Positions 11,088-23,555 of a stretch of DNA of 64,000 nt are shown here, one piece after another. The DNA lies in assembly GCA_963969495.1 (NCBI GenBank), contig OZ018327.1, forward strand, positions 38,052,720 to 38,116,719. The letters are read 5' to 3'. Under the pieces are notes generated by a model. It ran no database searches. It was given only the letters and a program-made list of their open reading frames with translations, and was not told the DNA's origin. The stretch is from Ceratothoa steindachneri (taxonomy: Eukaryota; Arthropoda; Malacostraca; Isopoda; Cymothoidae). The first letter of the stretch is position 1. Each line of letters starts with the position of its first letter. Made by a program: the position numbers and the translations under genes.

Positions 11088-11985
11088 CTATTGACCCAAC
11101 AAAAAATTCATCATCTTCAGGTCAACACAAATCAACCAATCATGCTGATCACAACGAATTTTCTCCAGCACATACTTCACCACTTCATACTTCTTCAGTG
11201 TAGTCGAGTAAGCGAGAGGTACAGAGGCAAACTGGTTGCCATTGTGGAGCAGAACACATTTTAGCGATCGCTTGCTGCTGTTAATTAACAGTCTCCAATC
11301 TTCCGATTCGTACTGTGGTACTCCAAGCTTGTGCAAAATCTACACAATATCTGTATAGTACACCAAACCCTTCTCTTCATAGATAAAAACTTAGGTACTC
11401 TTGATGTCTGTTGCGGTAGAGGGTGATGTGAGCACTTTCAGAAAGGAGTTTTTTCCTTCAAAGGTCTTTGACAATCTGATACCGCAAACTAGATCATTTA
11501 GACCCTTTTTGGAGAAAAAGTGGGGCATCATCATAAAAACACTTCTTTATTTTCTTCAACGCTGGAAGAATCTTCGTCACTAATGGCAGGAAGTTCTCCA
11601 AAGCCAGGTAGTGGAATTTAGTCACAATGAGCTACAAGATGACGTGCTGATTGAAGATCAGGATACTTAAGGCTGCTTCAGTTCTTTCTGTTCATCCTAG
11701 TCAAATCAATGGCGCAGAAGTAGCACTCAGTGCCATGGTTTGTTGGCTGCCTCCAAACCATGTAAATACCAAACTTCAGACAACTCTTCTTTCCCTTGGT
11801 CCAACAACGCAGATACTTGGTGCATGTCTTCCATACCATGAGTGGTGCTCAAGCTTTATTCTGGTCACCAAGTTTCATACCCAAATAAACATGGTTAGCA
11901 AGCTTTATGAAACTTGTGACTGGATTCCTGTTAGGAGTAACGGTGTCTTCGCCGCACATGTAGCAGAATAATTCGGGCTTATTTT
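11088..11985 (-). pseudogene. Unassigned multi-copy family F, N-terminal part
   Basis: On the minus strand, a frame-shifted but ordered protein. It starts with CYMCGEDTVTPNRNPVTS (about 11970-11915) and GMKLGDQNKA, then KTCTKYLRCWTKGKKS. Next come QPTNHGTECYFCAIDLTRMN and SSLKYPDLQSARHLVAHCD (about 11700-11640), an acidic patch with SDEDSSSVEE, and the final piece at 11336-11088 with EDWRLLINSSKRSLKCVLLH and LICVDLKMMNFLLGQ. Paired CxxC/CxxxC-like cysteines suggest a zinc-binding N-terminus. The last segment overlaps by homology with the copy at 35070-35640. I recall similar uncharacterised multi-copy proteins in arthropod genomes but do not know their function. Several stops and frameshifts. 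Confidence 0.6.
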
Positions 11986-14364
11986 TGCAAGACCGGATCT
12001 CTCCTATTTACCTGCAAAATAAAATTACCAGTTAGTCAAAAATTGCCGTATGTAAACTATTCAGAATTCGTTTACTTAAAGAAATAAGAAAGATTTTTGC
12101 ATCATATAAATAGAAAATATATGCAGATGTTAAAAAAACGTAAAAAATGTGACGATAAATAAAAAATTTGACAAGATTGAGCAAAAGCAAATGTGATTTT
12201 TGGATCCAGCACATAAAAATTGATTTAAATCAGCTTTAAAAAAACTGAGAAAATAAAGTTTGTGTTGGCAAGTGCGATGATTACCATGGGGACTTCCATT
12301 AACTATGATTGCCATTGGCATTTTCATTGACTCCAATTGTCATGGATATTTTCATTGAATATGTATGATTGACCAAGGATGGGGGGGGGGGGGCATTTCG
12401 TGACAATTAGTTGGATGCAATATTTATTGAATTGCCACCACATAGTCATAAGAAATATCGGTTCTTATTATTAGCACATTTAACACACGACACGAGCGTT
12501 GTTATTAAACAGGTTCTGTGGTCATGTATTATAAATATTATAAATATATAAATTACCAATTTTAAGAACTAAAATATACATTTAAGGTAATAAATTAAAG
12601 TAAGTCAAGCGTAATTCAAGCCTATACTAGTAAATGATTTTTAAAAAATCGTGAGTTAGTTGGTTAAGTAATGAGCAAACAGCGAATAATTATATATAAT
12701 AAAATATACAATATTCCATCTTTTTGTCTCTAATATACCAAAGATTTCTATAAATTATTTATTCATTTTGCAAACGCAAAATATAATATATATCCATCAA
12801 ATCATCCTATAATTAATTCTTTTTTGGTGGAGTGTTTGTTGGTTACGTCTCTTTTTAGTAATTTGTATATTGGTAATTTGAACCTGATTAGCCTTTCCGT
12901 ATCCCTTTTATAAATGAGGTAAATCTAAAACTCTGAATCTAGACATTTGTATATTTTTTCTTTTATATATTTTGCCAAAAGTTATTTTTTTCCCAGTCTC
13001 CTTTGAAGTTTGAAAATCCGTCATCTTCTCCAAGTAGCTTGCCATTTTTCATGCGCTTAACTGCATGAAAAAGTTCATAATTCTATTATGGCGGTTCATT
13101 CTCATAATTCATTAAATAGCCACTATCTAGTGTTTGGTTTCCATGGTAATAATAATATTTCTTAGATAAATTTTTGCCCCTCTCTGTATTTTTTTAGTAT
13201 TTTTATAACCATTTATCTTCTGGTGTTTTAATTTATTGTCTTCTAAATTGTAAGCTTTCTTCCATCTCTTTATGAACTGTTATTAAAAATGATTTTTTCT
13301 ATTGAGTTTGGAACATTTCTTGTGCAAGCCTCTCTCAGCTGCTTTTTAACAAGCTTTTTGAGTTCAATATCTTCAAGTATTTCTCTAAACGTTCCACTAC
13401 TTTACATTTTTCGCATCTTATCTAAAAGTCTTTTAATCACCTCACGTATTTTAGTGTTAGATAATCTAGCCTTGATCTTTTTTCTTGAGATTCACATCGT
13501 AAATCCGTTATAGTTATAAGTTTATTGGTCTTCCAATGAGGATTCTGTCATGCGGTCATAAAGTAAGTTACCCCATTTTTTTTTACTCTTATTTGGAAAA
13601 CTTTTATTTTGTTATTATTCAAGCTTTCGTAAATTTTTTTTGGGAAAATTTATCGAACAGTTGATTCCCTCTTCAATTAGTTGTATTTAAATTTTGCACC
13701 TGGTTGTTTCTTATCGTAACCTGTGTTGAAAAAGCTGATAACTGATAAGTCAATGGAATTTTCCCAGTTTAAGTGAATATACTCGAATCCTTTTTTCATT
13801 TGATCCGTCATATGTCCCCAAGCCGCATATGCGTCGTGTCATGCCATTATGTGTCACTATCATAGGATGGAAGAGAAAATAACTCCTGGGAACTACTCTC
13901 ACCATTCCCCATATACAAGTTACAGGCCCCAGTTTTATCATTTTATTTATCTACTGGAATGCTTTATTGGTTTTAACAGATAAGGTTCAAGCCTCTTGCT
14001 AAATAAGGCGCCACCTCTCAAGTTATATGGATTCAAGTATGGCCCATACAAATAAGTTCCAAGGAAAAATATCATCCGGATTCAATCGACTACTTAGGTT
14101 TACACTTCATTTTACTTGCACTCTAACGAGTCATTAATAAATAAATATAGCCAGTGACGAGGAGTGAGGTAGAGGGGCAATGATAGATAGCAGAAATCGG
14201 GAGAAATATGAAAAAATGTGTAGTGCCAACAAAAACTAAGGTGAATATGGCAAAATCATCTGGATGATCTTATCCTGAAGTAGTAAGATCATGACTACTA
14301 ATGCCCGGAATAGTAATTGACAGGTCAACAGGAGACTAAGTGACAGTTCACTGGAAGTGATCAA
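11986..14364. other. No recognisable gene
   Basis: Long AT-rich stretch. It holds a G homopolymer at about 12381-12393 and several short open stretches on both strands without motifs I can name. Confidence 0.5.
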
Positions 14365-14630
14365 AGTAATGAAACAAGTCAATATATGAGTTTAGTTTAT
14401 CTTGATTTTCAGAAGGCGGTTGATATTGTTCCGCATAGGAGGCTTCTGATAAATCTAAAAGGGCATGGCATAAGGGGAAATCTTCTGATTGGATGACTGC
14501 AAGTATTAGTCGTGGTAAATGTGATTGACTTGAGCTGGCCATCGGTCTGTAGGGATGTTCCTCAGTAATAAGTTCTTGGTCCATTGTTGTTTATAATCTA
14601 TATTAGCCATCTCGACAGCGATTTATTAAG
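14365..14630 (+). pseudogene. CR1-type LINE relic, RT palm fragment
   Basis: Plus-strand reading gives MSLVYLDFQKAVDIVPHRRL, the CR1 YLDFQKAFDTVPH box, and then VLGPLLFIIYISHLDSDL with frameshifts between. The copy breaks off where a SINE begins and probably continues at 15412 after the SINE, (TA)n and MITE cluster, with about 100 codons including FADD missing. Confidence 0.8.
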
Positions 14631-14639
14631 AAAGATATA

Positions 14640-14842
14640 AAAAAGTGTCATAAGAACATACATTAGACGCTCATACAAATGCAGTTTGTCATAGGCATTG
14701 TTCCATGGTTCGAATCACTTCCCTGCACGGATTTTTTCGAAAAAAGGTAATAAATATTATTGTAAAAAAAATTGATTCTGTTTTCTCTTTAAATGTGGTT
14801 TATTGCATTCATCTTCATCATTCTCTCGCGCTACTTTGAGGG

Positions 14843-14845
<3 letters not shown>
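14640..14845 (+). mobile_element. tRNA-like SINE, copy 1, with (TA)n tail
   Basis: Contains TGGTTCGAATC (about 14705-14715), the Pol III B box. The 3' body matches the copies at 16135-16243 and 16244-16428: GGTAATA, TTCTGTTTTCTCTTTAAATG, TGGTTTATTGCATTCAT and GCTACTTTGAGGGATA, running straight into (TA)n. The A box is poor here. Confidence 0.6.

Positions 14846-14924
<79 letters not shown>
14845..14924. repeat. (TA)n microsatellite
   Basis: About 40 TA units between the SINE tail and a MITE. The last TA serves as the MITE's target duplication. Confidence 0.95.
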
Positions 14925-15410
<486 letters not shown>

Positions 15411-15411
15411 G

Positions 15412-15865
15412 ATAGGTCGCTTATGAGACCTCATATGGACTATGCGGGGGAATTTTGGTCTCTCCATCTGAATCTTAATCTTAAAACGCGTTGAATGTAG
15501 ATCACCGAAATTAATCGCAGCAATTAGAAATAAATCGTTAAGTCCAAACAGAGGGAACTTAGTTTGCTTCCACTGGAAACTTGCTGTTTGTGCGGTTATT
15601 GGAGTTTATAAAATACTAAAAGGCTTAAGTCCTATAAAGGATAAGTTGCTAATTGAGTTAGATCACCGAGCGACTGCTATAATAACTGCGTCAACTTTTT
15701 AAAATAAAATATTGAAGAGTGCTATAGCTCAGAACTTTTTCTCTTATAAAAGTAATCAGAAATGGAATATTTATCCCAGCAGGTCGTACAAAGTACATCA
15801 GTCACCAATTTTAAGAATAGAATTGATAAACATTGCTTTAACATATAAAATTACTATAAAGAGTA
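15412..15865 (+). pseudogene. CR1-type LINE relic, C-terminal fragment
   Basis: Plus-strand pieces: [17 protein letters not shown] (CR1 LVRPHLEYAVQFWSP), RELSLLPLE, YKILKGLSPIKDKLL, and near the end SRSYKVHQ/STSVTNFKNRIDKH, matching the conserved VVxSxSVxxFKxRLD tail. Frames shift repeatedly. Probably the continuation of the copy at 14365-14630. Confidence 0.8.
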
Positions 15866-16066
15866 ACATTGTGTATAACTAATGTATAATTCATATTCCC
15901 TTTTTCGTCCGCTCTGATTTTATCTGCTTCATTTTTTTCTCTGGAAATCCTGGTTACCTAAGGAAACTTCCGGTCGAGCATCCGTCTACGCTCGCGCGAG
16001 ATAGAGAGAGAGAGAGAGAGAGAAATAGAGTTCGAGAGATAGAAGAAGGAAGGGTGGGAGGAAGAG

Positions 16067-16070
<4 letters not shown>

Positions 16071-16142
<72 letters not shown>
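16071..16142. repeat. (TA)n microsatellite, tail of the inverted SINE copy
   Basis: About 32 TA units plus a GTATAT variant, preceded by a GA-rich run at about 16000-16025. It abuts the 3' end of the minus-strand SINE at 16135-16243. Confidence 0.9.
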
Positions 16143-16243
16143 CTCTTCAAGTAGCACGAGAGAACGATGGAAATGAATCCATTAAACCACATTGAAAGAG
16201 AAAACGGAATAATTTTTCCTTGCAGTAATATTTTTATTACCTT
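16135..16243 (-). mobile_element. tRNA-like SINE, copy 2, 5'-truncated, inverted
   Basis: The reverse complement matches the 3' body of the SINE at 16244-16428 and also the copy at 14640-14845, including the last block ending GCTACTTGAAGAGATA before (TA)n. The promoter half is missing. Together with the next entry it makes a head-to-head pair with about 70-bp inverted arms at 16173-16243 and 16358-16428. Confidence 0.7.
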
Positions 16244-16423
16244 GGTTCTCTGCGTAGCGTAGTGTACTAACGGCATACTTTTAACTGGTATCAAAGTGGT
16301 GCTCGCTGCCTCAGTGTGCCTGGTTCGAATCGCTTTCCTGCTCGGATTTTTCGAAAAAAGGTAATACAAATATTACTGCAAGGAAAAATTATTCCGTTTT
16401 CTCTTTCAATGTGGTTTAATGGA

Positions 16424-16428
<5 letters not shown>
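16244..16428 (+). mobile_element. tRNA-like SINE, copy 3, with (TA)n tail
   Basis: The best copy: it has both Pol III boxes, a tRNA-like head, then a body with CGAAAAAAGGTAATACAAAT and CTCTTTCAATGTGG, ending ATGGATTCAT and (TA)n. A SINE of this type would depend on a partner LINE for movement; which one cannot be told here. Confidence 0.65.
16255..16332 (+). promoter_or_regulatory. RNA polymerase III type 2 internal promoter (A and B boxes)
   Basis: A box TAGCGTAGTGT at 16255-16265 is close to TRGCNNAGYGG. B box GGTTCGAATCG at 16322-16332 matches GGTTCGANTCC at ten of eleven positions. Spacing is about 56 bp between the boxes. Confidence 0.6.
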
Positions 16429-16479
<51 letters not shown>

Positions 16480-16515
16480 CAGAAAGAGAGAAAAAGAGAG
16501 AGAGGAAGAGAGATA
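16427..16515. repeat. (TA)n then (GA)n microsatellite
   Basis: About 17 TA units that form the tail of the SINE, followed by an imperfect GA run. Confidence 0.9.
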
Positions 16516-16752
16516 GGGAGTTACAAGGAAAGCAAGCACCTTAAAAGTTATTTCGGTCCATGCCGAGAAGGTACTTGTGTAAGTTCCCTATCCTAATATA
16601 TACACAAAAATTAACTCTAAGTAGGAGACCAATGGAGAGTAAAGTTGAAGGCTCTTCATACTCTCCTCCTCTACTCGTTACTTAGCTGGGAGAGAAAGAG
16701 AGAGAGAGAAAGAGAGAGAGAGAAGGGGCTAAAGGGAAACGGGCTAAAGGAG

Positions 16753-17071
16753 GAGCTTTTTCTTCTTCGTTTCGGAATTCCTCAAGTGCGAGGACTATTT
16801 AGGTGCTTTGTGCTACACCAGGATAGGGAGGGGGTTCTCTGACGAGACTAAGTTGAACTTGGACAAGTTAACTTAAAGTTCGGTTTAGTAACCAGGAACT
16901 AGCTAGAGGATGAGCTTCTTAGTTCCAGTCTTCCTCAAGGACGAGGCCTATTTCGGTGCTTTGGGATACACCAGGATAGGAGGGGGGGGGGGGGTTCTCT
17001 GACAAGAATAAGTTTAACTAAAACAAGTTAACTTAAAGTTCGGTTTGATAACCAGGAACTAGCTCGAGTAT
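16753..17071. repeat. Tandem duplication, two units of 159-160 bp
   Basis: Each unit starts GAGCTT and shares TTCCTCAAG, TACACCAGGATAGG, GGTTCTCTGAC, AAGTTAACTTAAAGTTCGGT and AACCAGGAACTAGCT. The second unit has an expanded G run. A third unit begins at 17072 but degenerates after a few bases. A GA-rich run precedes it at about 16690-16722. Confidence 0.9.
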
Positions 17072-18485
17072 GAGCTGCTTCTCAGTCCGTTCTCTTGGTA
17101 GCCCGGGCCTCTTGCCGGGAACTTCGTCGCCTTGATTACTAACCGAATCTACTACGTTTTTCCCAAGTGTTTGGTATTTATACCTCGTCACCCCACTGTG
17201 CTAGGGGTAGGAGGGAAGTGGCTTGTGGACGGGCCGCAGGATAGTTCTTACTCCAACGGGGTTTTTCAGGCCGTCTTACCTCTGGTCTTGATGGGCCTTC
17301 GAGCTTGTGCGAAACGCGTCTCCAATTTCGTACTTGAGGTGAAATGGAATACACACTCGTAGGGAAGATCTTGCAGTTTTGACCGTTCTGATTTTCATAA
17401 GTCAGAGGGGCGAGGGGCGAGGGGCTGTGGTTACGAGATTGACCCAAGGTGCCTACACGGCCCAGATGTTTTGCGGTTAACGTCCCGTGTCTCAACTGAG
17501 AGAGGAGGGAGAGGGGCGATTCCCCTACAATGAAGATAATGAGAGAGAGAAGGAAACAACATTTTTTCTGCGCCTTGATAGATAAAGGCGTTCATAATCT
17601 CCTTTTCCTTTCCCTCGGATAAGCCTTCCTTTGAAAAAAACTCCCCCTCAAATAAGGAAAACGTCAGACTTTTATAATTTGGATAGGAATAAAACGTACT
17701 TTTCTCGAGAGAAGTTCTTTCACTTACGGCCAGCTCAGAAGTCAAGAGTTCATCCAATCTTTACTCTCAGTAGAGACTCCTACAAAACGAGACGCTCTCA
17801 CCTCCACTCGTATCCATAGTAACTGTAGTCTACATTTCAAGGTCAAAGTACATGTCTGACCACTACCGTGTCCTTGATTCATCGTCGAGTGATACTCATT
17901 GGCGTCTATTTTTCAATCGAAGCCTACATCTCCATTCGCCTGGCAAGTTTTAAAATTCACCGAACTTTAAAGACCCTTTAACTCACTCCGAACGTTCACA
18001 AGCTCTAATATACGGCGAAAAGCATCATTCTGGATTTGACTATTATTGCAGCGTTGTCATAAATTCATTGTATTAAAGTCGATTTAATCCTTACTATTTA
18101 GAAATTCTTACTGAAGTGAACTCTATATTTACCGTGTTACTATAGTTTTGTATATTCAATTAATATAGTTAAATTATTTTTAATAGTAAAACACAAAATC
18201 CAATCTCTTTCCTTTCAAATTCCAGAGCAAAGAGTATCCATTCAAATTCCTCTAAATTTGCTCCATGCTGGAGGTGAATCAAAAGTGTGGGTTCCTACAT
18301 TCACAGTTGTGTACACTCCCAATAACAACGTCTGCATGCTTACCTGATGCAAGATGTTTTCTATCCAGTTTCACTTCTTTCATCTGCAGCACTTTCTTAA
18401 GATATCTCTCTTTAAAAACTTTCTGAACGGTCATCACTGGGTTTTGTTTTAAATTAAAAGAGAATCACATATCCTCAGGGGCATA
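17072..18485. other. No recognisable gene
   Basis: Moderately GC-rich at first, then AT-rich. Overlapping short open stretches on both strands between 17.1 and 17.8 kb show no motif I can name. Confidence 0.4.
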
Positions 18486-18493
18486 GAATAGAC

Positions 18494-18804
18494 CAGGTGT
18501 GAGTAATTGTCCTTGTGTTGAAGGCCACATTAAGTTAGCTGTAGGCCGCATTCATAAGATTTTAATTAGATATGTTGCAGGTTGCACATCAGTTTGTTTA
18601 TAACTACTATGTCTATTTATCAGCTTAAAAATTAAACAAAATGATCAATTCTAAAGCTAACTTTGAAATGACTTTGTTGCCAGTACTTTTTGTATGAACG
18701 CAATAAAATGATTTGATTTTCAAAATTTGTATTCATTCAGAAGGCCCCAATTAATGGCTAAGAAGGCCATATGCGGCCCAGACGCCGCAGGTTTTCCACC
18801 CCCG
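18494..18804. mobile_element. hAT-type MITE, 311 bp, with perfect 8-bp target duplication
   Basis: GAATAGAC occurs directly on both sides (18486-18493 and 18805-18812). The left end is CAGGTGTGAG; the right end read on the minus strand is CGGGGGTGGAAAACCTGCGG, both of the CAGGGGTG type usual for hAT. No coding capacity. Confidence 0.85.
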
Positions 18805-18812
18805 GAATAGAC

Positions 18813-21628
18813 TGTAGCAGAATTATTTTCACGGTTCACTTTACAACCCTGATAAAATAAAGAAGAAATTTCGTTTGCGCTGGTTTACCATGTCTCATAC
18901 AGTGGTAATTTGAGATCTCTCCCCATATAAAGGCTGCGAGAATACATCCCTCCAAGTTGTTTTTGCTTCACACTCCTCGTATGTCACAACCTCGATGTTC
19001 CAAAACACACTCCATTTCATCACATCAACAGATTCGAAAGAGAGACATCACGGAATAATCGCTGCATCAATATTCACAACGCAGGACGAACTAAGATGTT
19101 CACGTCGTTGTTTTGTTGTTTCCCGTCCGGTTTTATTTCACGTAATATGGCGGCTGGCTTTAGGTTATGGCCATTCACTATCGTATTTAGTTCCCGCAGT
19201 GTATTTATGGAATGGTTTTGTAGCCATTTCTCCTCCTCGAACGTTACGGCTCTTCCTCGTATGTCATTCTTCAGCAGGGTAACCGACGGCTCGTACTCAT
19301 ATTTTTGTCGTGCCCCACTTTTATACCCTTCTCCGTCGTACTTAACGTCTTCACTCAACTATTCAATTACAAACAATATAACTTTCTCAACGTTTACCAA
19401 AAAGAGTTTTCTCTTCCGGTGATCACTGGGAAATCACGTGAGTTTTTATTGCTCTTTTGTTCACGCCAGCCTCACTTCTTTCAGTCACGATATGCATGAG
19501 TGGTAAAACGCGGTAACAACTGTTATTCTGTAATTATTCTTGTTATATCAGTCACTTTTGTAATTCCTTTGCATTTCCGAATTTAATCCGTTATCTCTTT
19601 ATTTTTATCTCTTTAGTAATTTACGTCATTCACGCATTCTTGTTTGTCTTTTGTGTAATAAAACCGTAAAAACCCGATGCCATTTATTTGAGCTGGAAAG
19701 AGCAATTAAGTGCTCTTAGTCGACTGACTATACTCATTCATATGGTAACCGAAAGTAATTACAATTTTAACTAGTTAGTGATTCAGCTGAGGTGTAGTTG
19801 CATTATTATTTTATTATTTAAATGATTGTTATATTAATATTATGATTACTGTTATTATTATTTTTCATTTTTTTCTTCTTCCTCTTATTATTTTATTATT
19901 TTTAATATGATCTTTATTATTATTATATTATAATTATTTTTTGAATTATTATTTTATAAAATGGATGAAATTATTTTTATTTATTGCAAAGATTATTGGT
20001 ATATTATTAAAAATAAATGTACATTCAATGGGGGATAACATTTCTCAGACTTTTTGAAAAAAAATTCGAGTGGTGCAGTTAGAGGAAGTGCAATTGTATA
20101 AAAGGTGCTCGACCCGACCAGCCAAAGAATGAGACTACTTGGAGAACCTTCGTTCAACAATTAAGTTAACGCAGGAAAGAACCATAAAATTAAATTCTGT
20201 ATTTTCTGTTTTCTCTCTCACTCGCTATCACTTCCTTCTCTCGCTCTCGCGTCGAAAGTTGTTATAAAGAGCATTAAAATATCATTAAACTACTAAAATA
20301 CTAAGTATTTATGAATAAGACTCCCTAATAATTATTCATATTGTTAAGAATAAGGTTTAATATACAAACACTGCATTATAATTAATGACTTGACGATCAC
20401 GAGTATTTTTAAGTATCGCCTGAAAAAAGAAAGAAAACGGATCCTATAAATGGCAATTTTAAATCCTAATACCTCGGTCATCCCATACTGTTCTCAAACC
20501 TTTAAAAAACCCGTAAAATCTGCTATCAGATTGAAAAGTAATTGTTTTAATATGTGAAAGCTCAACCGATAAGCTGTTTTGCATTTTCCTATATAAGTTT
20601 AATGAGAATATCGTTTTCATAGCTCGGAGAAGCAATGCCATGAAATTAGCTTCAGCGCTGATCTTGAGCAGATTGTTGAACGCACATTTGGCAGGGCTAA
20701 ACATAAAAAAATAAATGGAAAACACACAAAAGCCAGCCTTATGAACACCACTCTGTCCACATTCAGAATAAGACCCTACCCTCCCGTTCTTCATCCCCGT
20801 TCCCCCTCTCTTCACGGAGACGGTAGCCCTCCTGGAAGAGATGGTAAACTTTTTAAATTGGTCTATCAACCACAATTCAAAGAGCGTAGAAATAGGGAAG
20901 ATTCTCCGATTAATTTCCTACCTAGCGGAATTCTTAGAGTAATTGGCGAGTCTACTGGAAGAAAGAATTGGTCAACCAATTACGCGGTAACCATACATTG
21001 AATTTTTTATTTATTTAGCGTAAAATTATAACATAGTGACGGAAATATCTGTGAGAAATGAATGCAAAGTCAGCGACGGAAGCAAACAGCGACAAACTAA
21101 CCCCTTATCGGAGCGAGCAAGCCTTCTCTTAATGACTACGATATATGCAAAGACACGCACTCTTCCCGTTGGAATGCTGGCACAGACCATTTTATTTTTT
21201 ATTTGCCACTAAGATAGCTCCTGTTGCGAGTTTATTTATAAGGGAAAAAGGCTGTGAGCGAATGGACGATAAATTATAGGAATATTTTTTTTTTTTGGTT
21301 ACCGGTAAATTCGTTTTCTATTACGAGGTTTCGGATTTACGTCACTAATAAGTTTAGGAAAAGGCGGTTTTTATAGATTCCCTTACATTCATAATAAGGA
21401 GGTTTAGAACCCTTTTTCATAATAGATACACTACGTTTGCACTTTTGTAAGCGTTGGATGTATTTTGGAACATGTCTGGGTGAAAATTGCGAAATACGTA
21501 CAACTGCAGATAATTATTGTTGTAATATTTTTTTTAATAATGTTTTATATTACTAATTCCTGTTCATGCATAGTTTCATTAAATTTTTCACGACCTTGTG
21601 CATATTTATTTGCAAATTTCATGTTTCA

Positions 21629-21630
<2 letters not shown>
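18813..21630. other. No recognisable gene
   Basis: The minus-strand stretch 19074-19358 (94 codons, with WLQNHSINTLRELNTIVNGH) and another at 20459-20875 (138 codons) are open, but I recognise neither. 19800-20000 is TTATTA-rich low-complexity sequence. Confidence 0.35.

Positions 21631-21701
<71 letters not shown>
21631..21701. repeat. (TA)n microsatellite
   Basis: About 35 TA units to the left of a palindromic insert. Confidence 0.95.
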
Positions 21702-21703
<2 letters not shown>

Positions 21704-21730
21704 AAATAAGTACAGTAACGTACATGTAAA

Positions 21731-21825
21731 TGCAAGAAAGAAAGAACAGTGTTTAAGATTGATACATTTGCGAAACACCAGGTTTCACAAATATGTAAAT
21801 CAAACCTAACACTGTGCTTTCTTTC

Positions 21826-21833
<8 letters not shown>
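21731..21833. repeat. Near-palindromic fold-back sequence between (TA)n arrays
   Basis: Left arm GCAAGAAAGAAAGAACAGTG and right arm CACTGTGCTTTCTTTCCTGC are inverted with few mismatches, and the pairing continues inward to the GAAACACC/AGGTTTC centre near 21780. Arms are about 48 bp with almost no loop. It may be a MITE or a small inverted duplication. Confidence 0.75.

Positions 21834-21920
<87 letters not shown>
21831..21920. repeat. (CA)n followed by (TA)n
   Basis: About 12 CA units then about 32 TA units. Confidence 0.95.
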
Positions 21921-21923
<3 letters not shown>

Positions 21924-21969
21924 ATGGAAAAATTATTATGGATTTTTGCAATCTTTTGCTATTTCTATA

Positions 21970-23555
21970 TATAAAGGTCAAATTAACTGAATTTATTTAT
22001 TGACGGATGATTTATTTCCTATTATTTATACCTAACTAGTATTTGAGTAGTCAGTTTGCCCCCTTTAATAGCATTAACTGCTCGTACACGACGAGGCATG
22101 GCAAGAATTAGTGTTCTGCAAAGATCTTTGATCTCTGCAGAACGCTAATGAATGAGGCGATCAATGAGGTCTTTGTAATAGGAAATTAAAGCATTTCATT
22201 CTTCGACACAAACCCTAAACCCTCGATGGGGTTGATGTCAGGTGAATTACCTGGCTATGGTAACACGTTAACGCCATTTTTGTCTCACCCCTCTTTACCG
22301 ATTTTGCTGTATGGCATGGGGCCGAGTCATGTTGAATAATCCGAGGCCTATCTTCATAGGATTCCCTTACTTGTGGTAGTGGACGTCCTCTAAGTACCTG
22401 TATGTACCTCTCTTGGTTCATAGTCCCTTCAATTATCTTCAGGCGACTAGTTCCATGGATACAAATTACCCCCTAAACCACAATCCTTTGTGGAAATTTT
22501 ACCATTTTTCGAAGACTATATGGTAGAAATTCCTCATCAGGCCTCCTTCTTACGCTTTACACCGGTCATCGAACACTGCTATTGTGGATTCGTCAGAAAC
22601 CACCTGCAACAATTGAAAACCATTATTGGCTAATAACACCTCCAGAATAAGTGACTGATTTAGTGTATGGCAATCAGAAATTAAAAGTCATTTTTAAATA
22701 ATTCTTCAAAAAGCTAGTTTGATGATTGAAATCAATCATAACATGTTATTTTATTATTAAATGTCATATTTAATCCATCATTTTAGATGGTCTTCTTACC
22801 CCGTCCCATTGCTCAGAAGTCCATGCAATATGAGTTTTAGCCCATGCAGGGCGCGCTTCCACCATCGTCGGGGTAAGCCTAAGTTTTTTCCTTGGACGAT
22901 ATACGTCTAATCCACTTTCTAAAAGTATGTCGTTAATTGTTGTAGGATGCACAATGATGTTCTCTTGCATTAATCCATGGGAAATCCTGCTACATGAGTC
23001 TCTCTTATTGTTGAGAGACATTCTTTTGATTTTTTTATCAATCCTAGGGGCAACTCATCCCTGCTATTTTCTCTTAATTGCACTAATTGTCTGAGTTAAA
23101 ACATTAAGTTTCTTTGTAATTTCTACTTGTTTAAATGTGGTTTCAGTCAAATACACTTATATTTGTCCAATTTTATGGGGACTAATATCACTATTTTTAC
23201 CCATCTCGACCTGAAATTAAAATAACACGTTACATACACTTTCAATGAAATTTATTACATGAATTTGTTGCAAGTTATACAACATAGAGTGGCTAAAAAT
23301 GTATTAGAACACAAACAAGCATCCTATACTGACATCTACTGGATTATAACTGAAAGAAACGTGGGCTGTAGTTTGACCGCATATTACCATATTGAATATT
23401 GCCACATAACGACGGCTTGTTAATGCAAGATGTCACTAAAACCTGCTAAAGGGGGGCAAACTGATTATTGAACTACTAGATCTGTATAAATAATAGGAAA
23501 TAAATCATATGTCAATAAATAAATTCACTTAATTTGACGTTTCTATACAAAAACG
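21970..23555 (-). mobile_element. Tc1-like element with long terminal inverted repeats
   Basis: About 90-bp inverted ends: left (about 21975-22066) with GGTCAAATTAACTGAATTTA and CAGTTTGCCCCCTTTA, right (about 23454-23550) the same in reverse complement with scattered differences. Both ends include TTTATTTCCTATTATTTATA. Exact outer edges are uncertain because the left flank is AT-rich. Encloses a dead Tc1 transposase. Confidence 0.8.
22030..23204 (-). pseudogene. Tc1-like transposase
   Basis: Minus strand from ATG at 23204. MGKNSDISPHKIGQI then a stop, followed by the paired-like DNA-binding region (FKQVEITKKLNVLTQTISAI) and the second part RLTPTMVEARPAWAKTHIAW (about 22880-22820). The first catalytic region reads DESTIAVFDD near 22590. 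The second is IIQHDSAPCHTAKSV at about 22350-22310, and the third is GNSPDINPIEG near 22235-22205. A TAA-rich AT insertion interrupts it at about 22625-22765, plus several stops. All three acidic catalytic positions can still be located. It ends in the left inverted repeat. Confidence 0.85.

Noticed and set aside
15986..16369. 127-codon minus-strand frame
   Set aside because: Runs through (TA)n and (GA)n and both SINE copies; a shadow of repeats.
20459..20875. 138-codon minus-strand frame as a gene
   Set aside because: No recognisable domain, low-complexity signs or start context; coding status cannot be supported from one sequence.
21465..22003. Several frames of 84-120 codons crossing (TA)n
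   Set aside because: Their middle consists of alternating Tyr-Ile from TATA repeats and they have no flanking motif.
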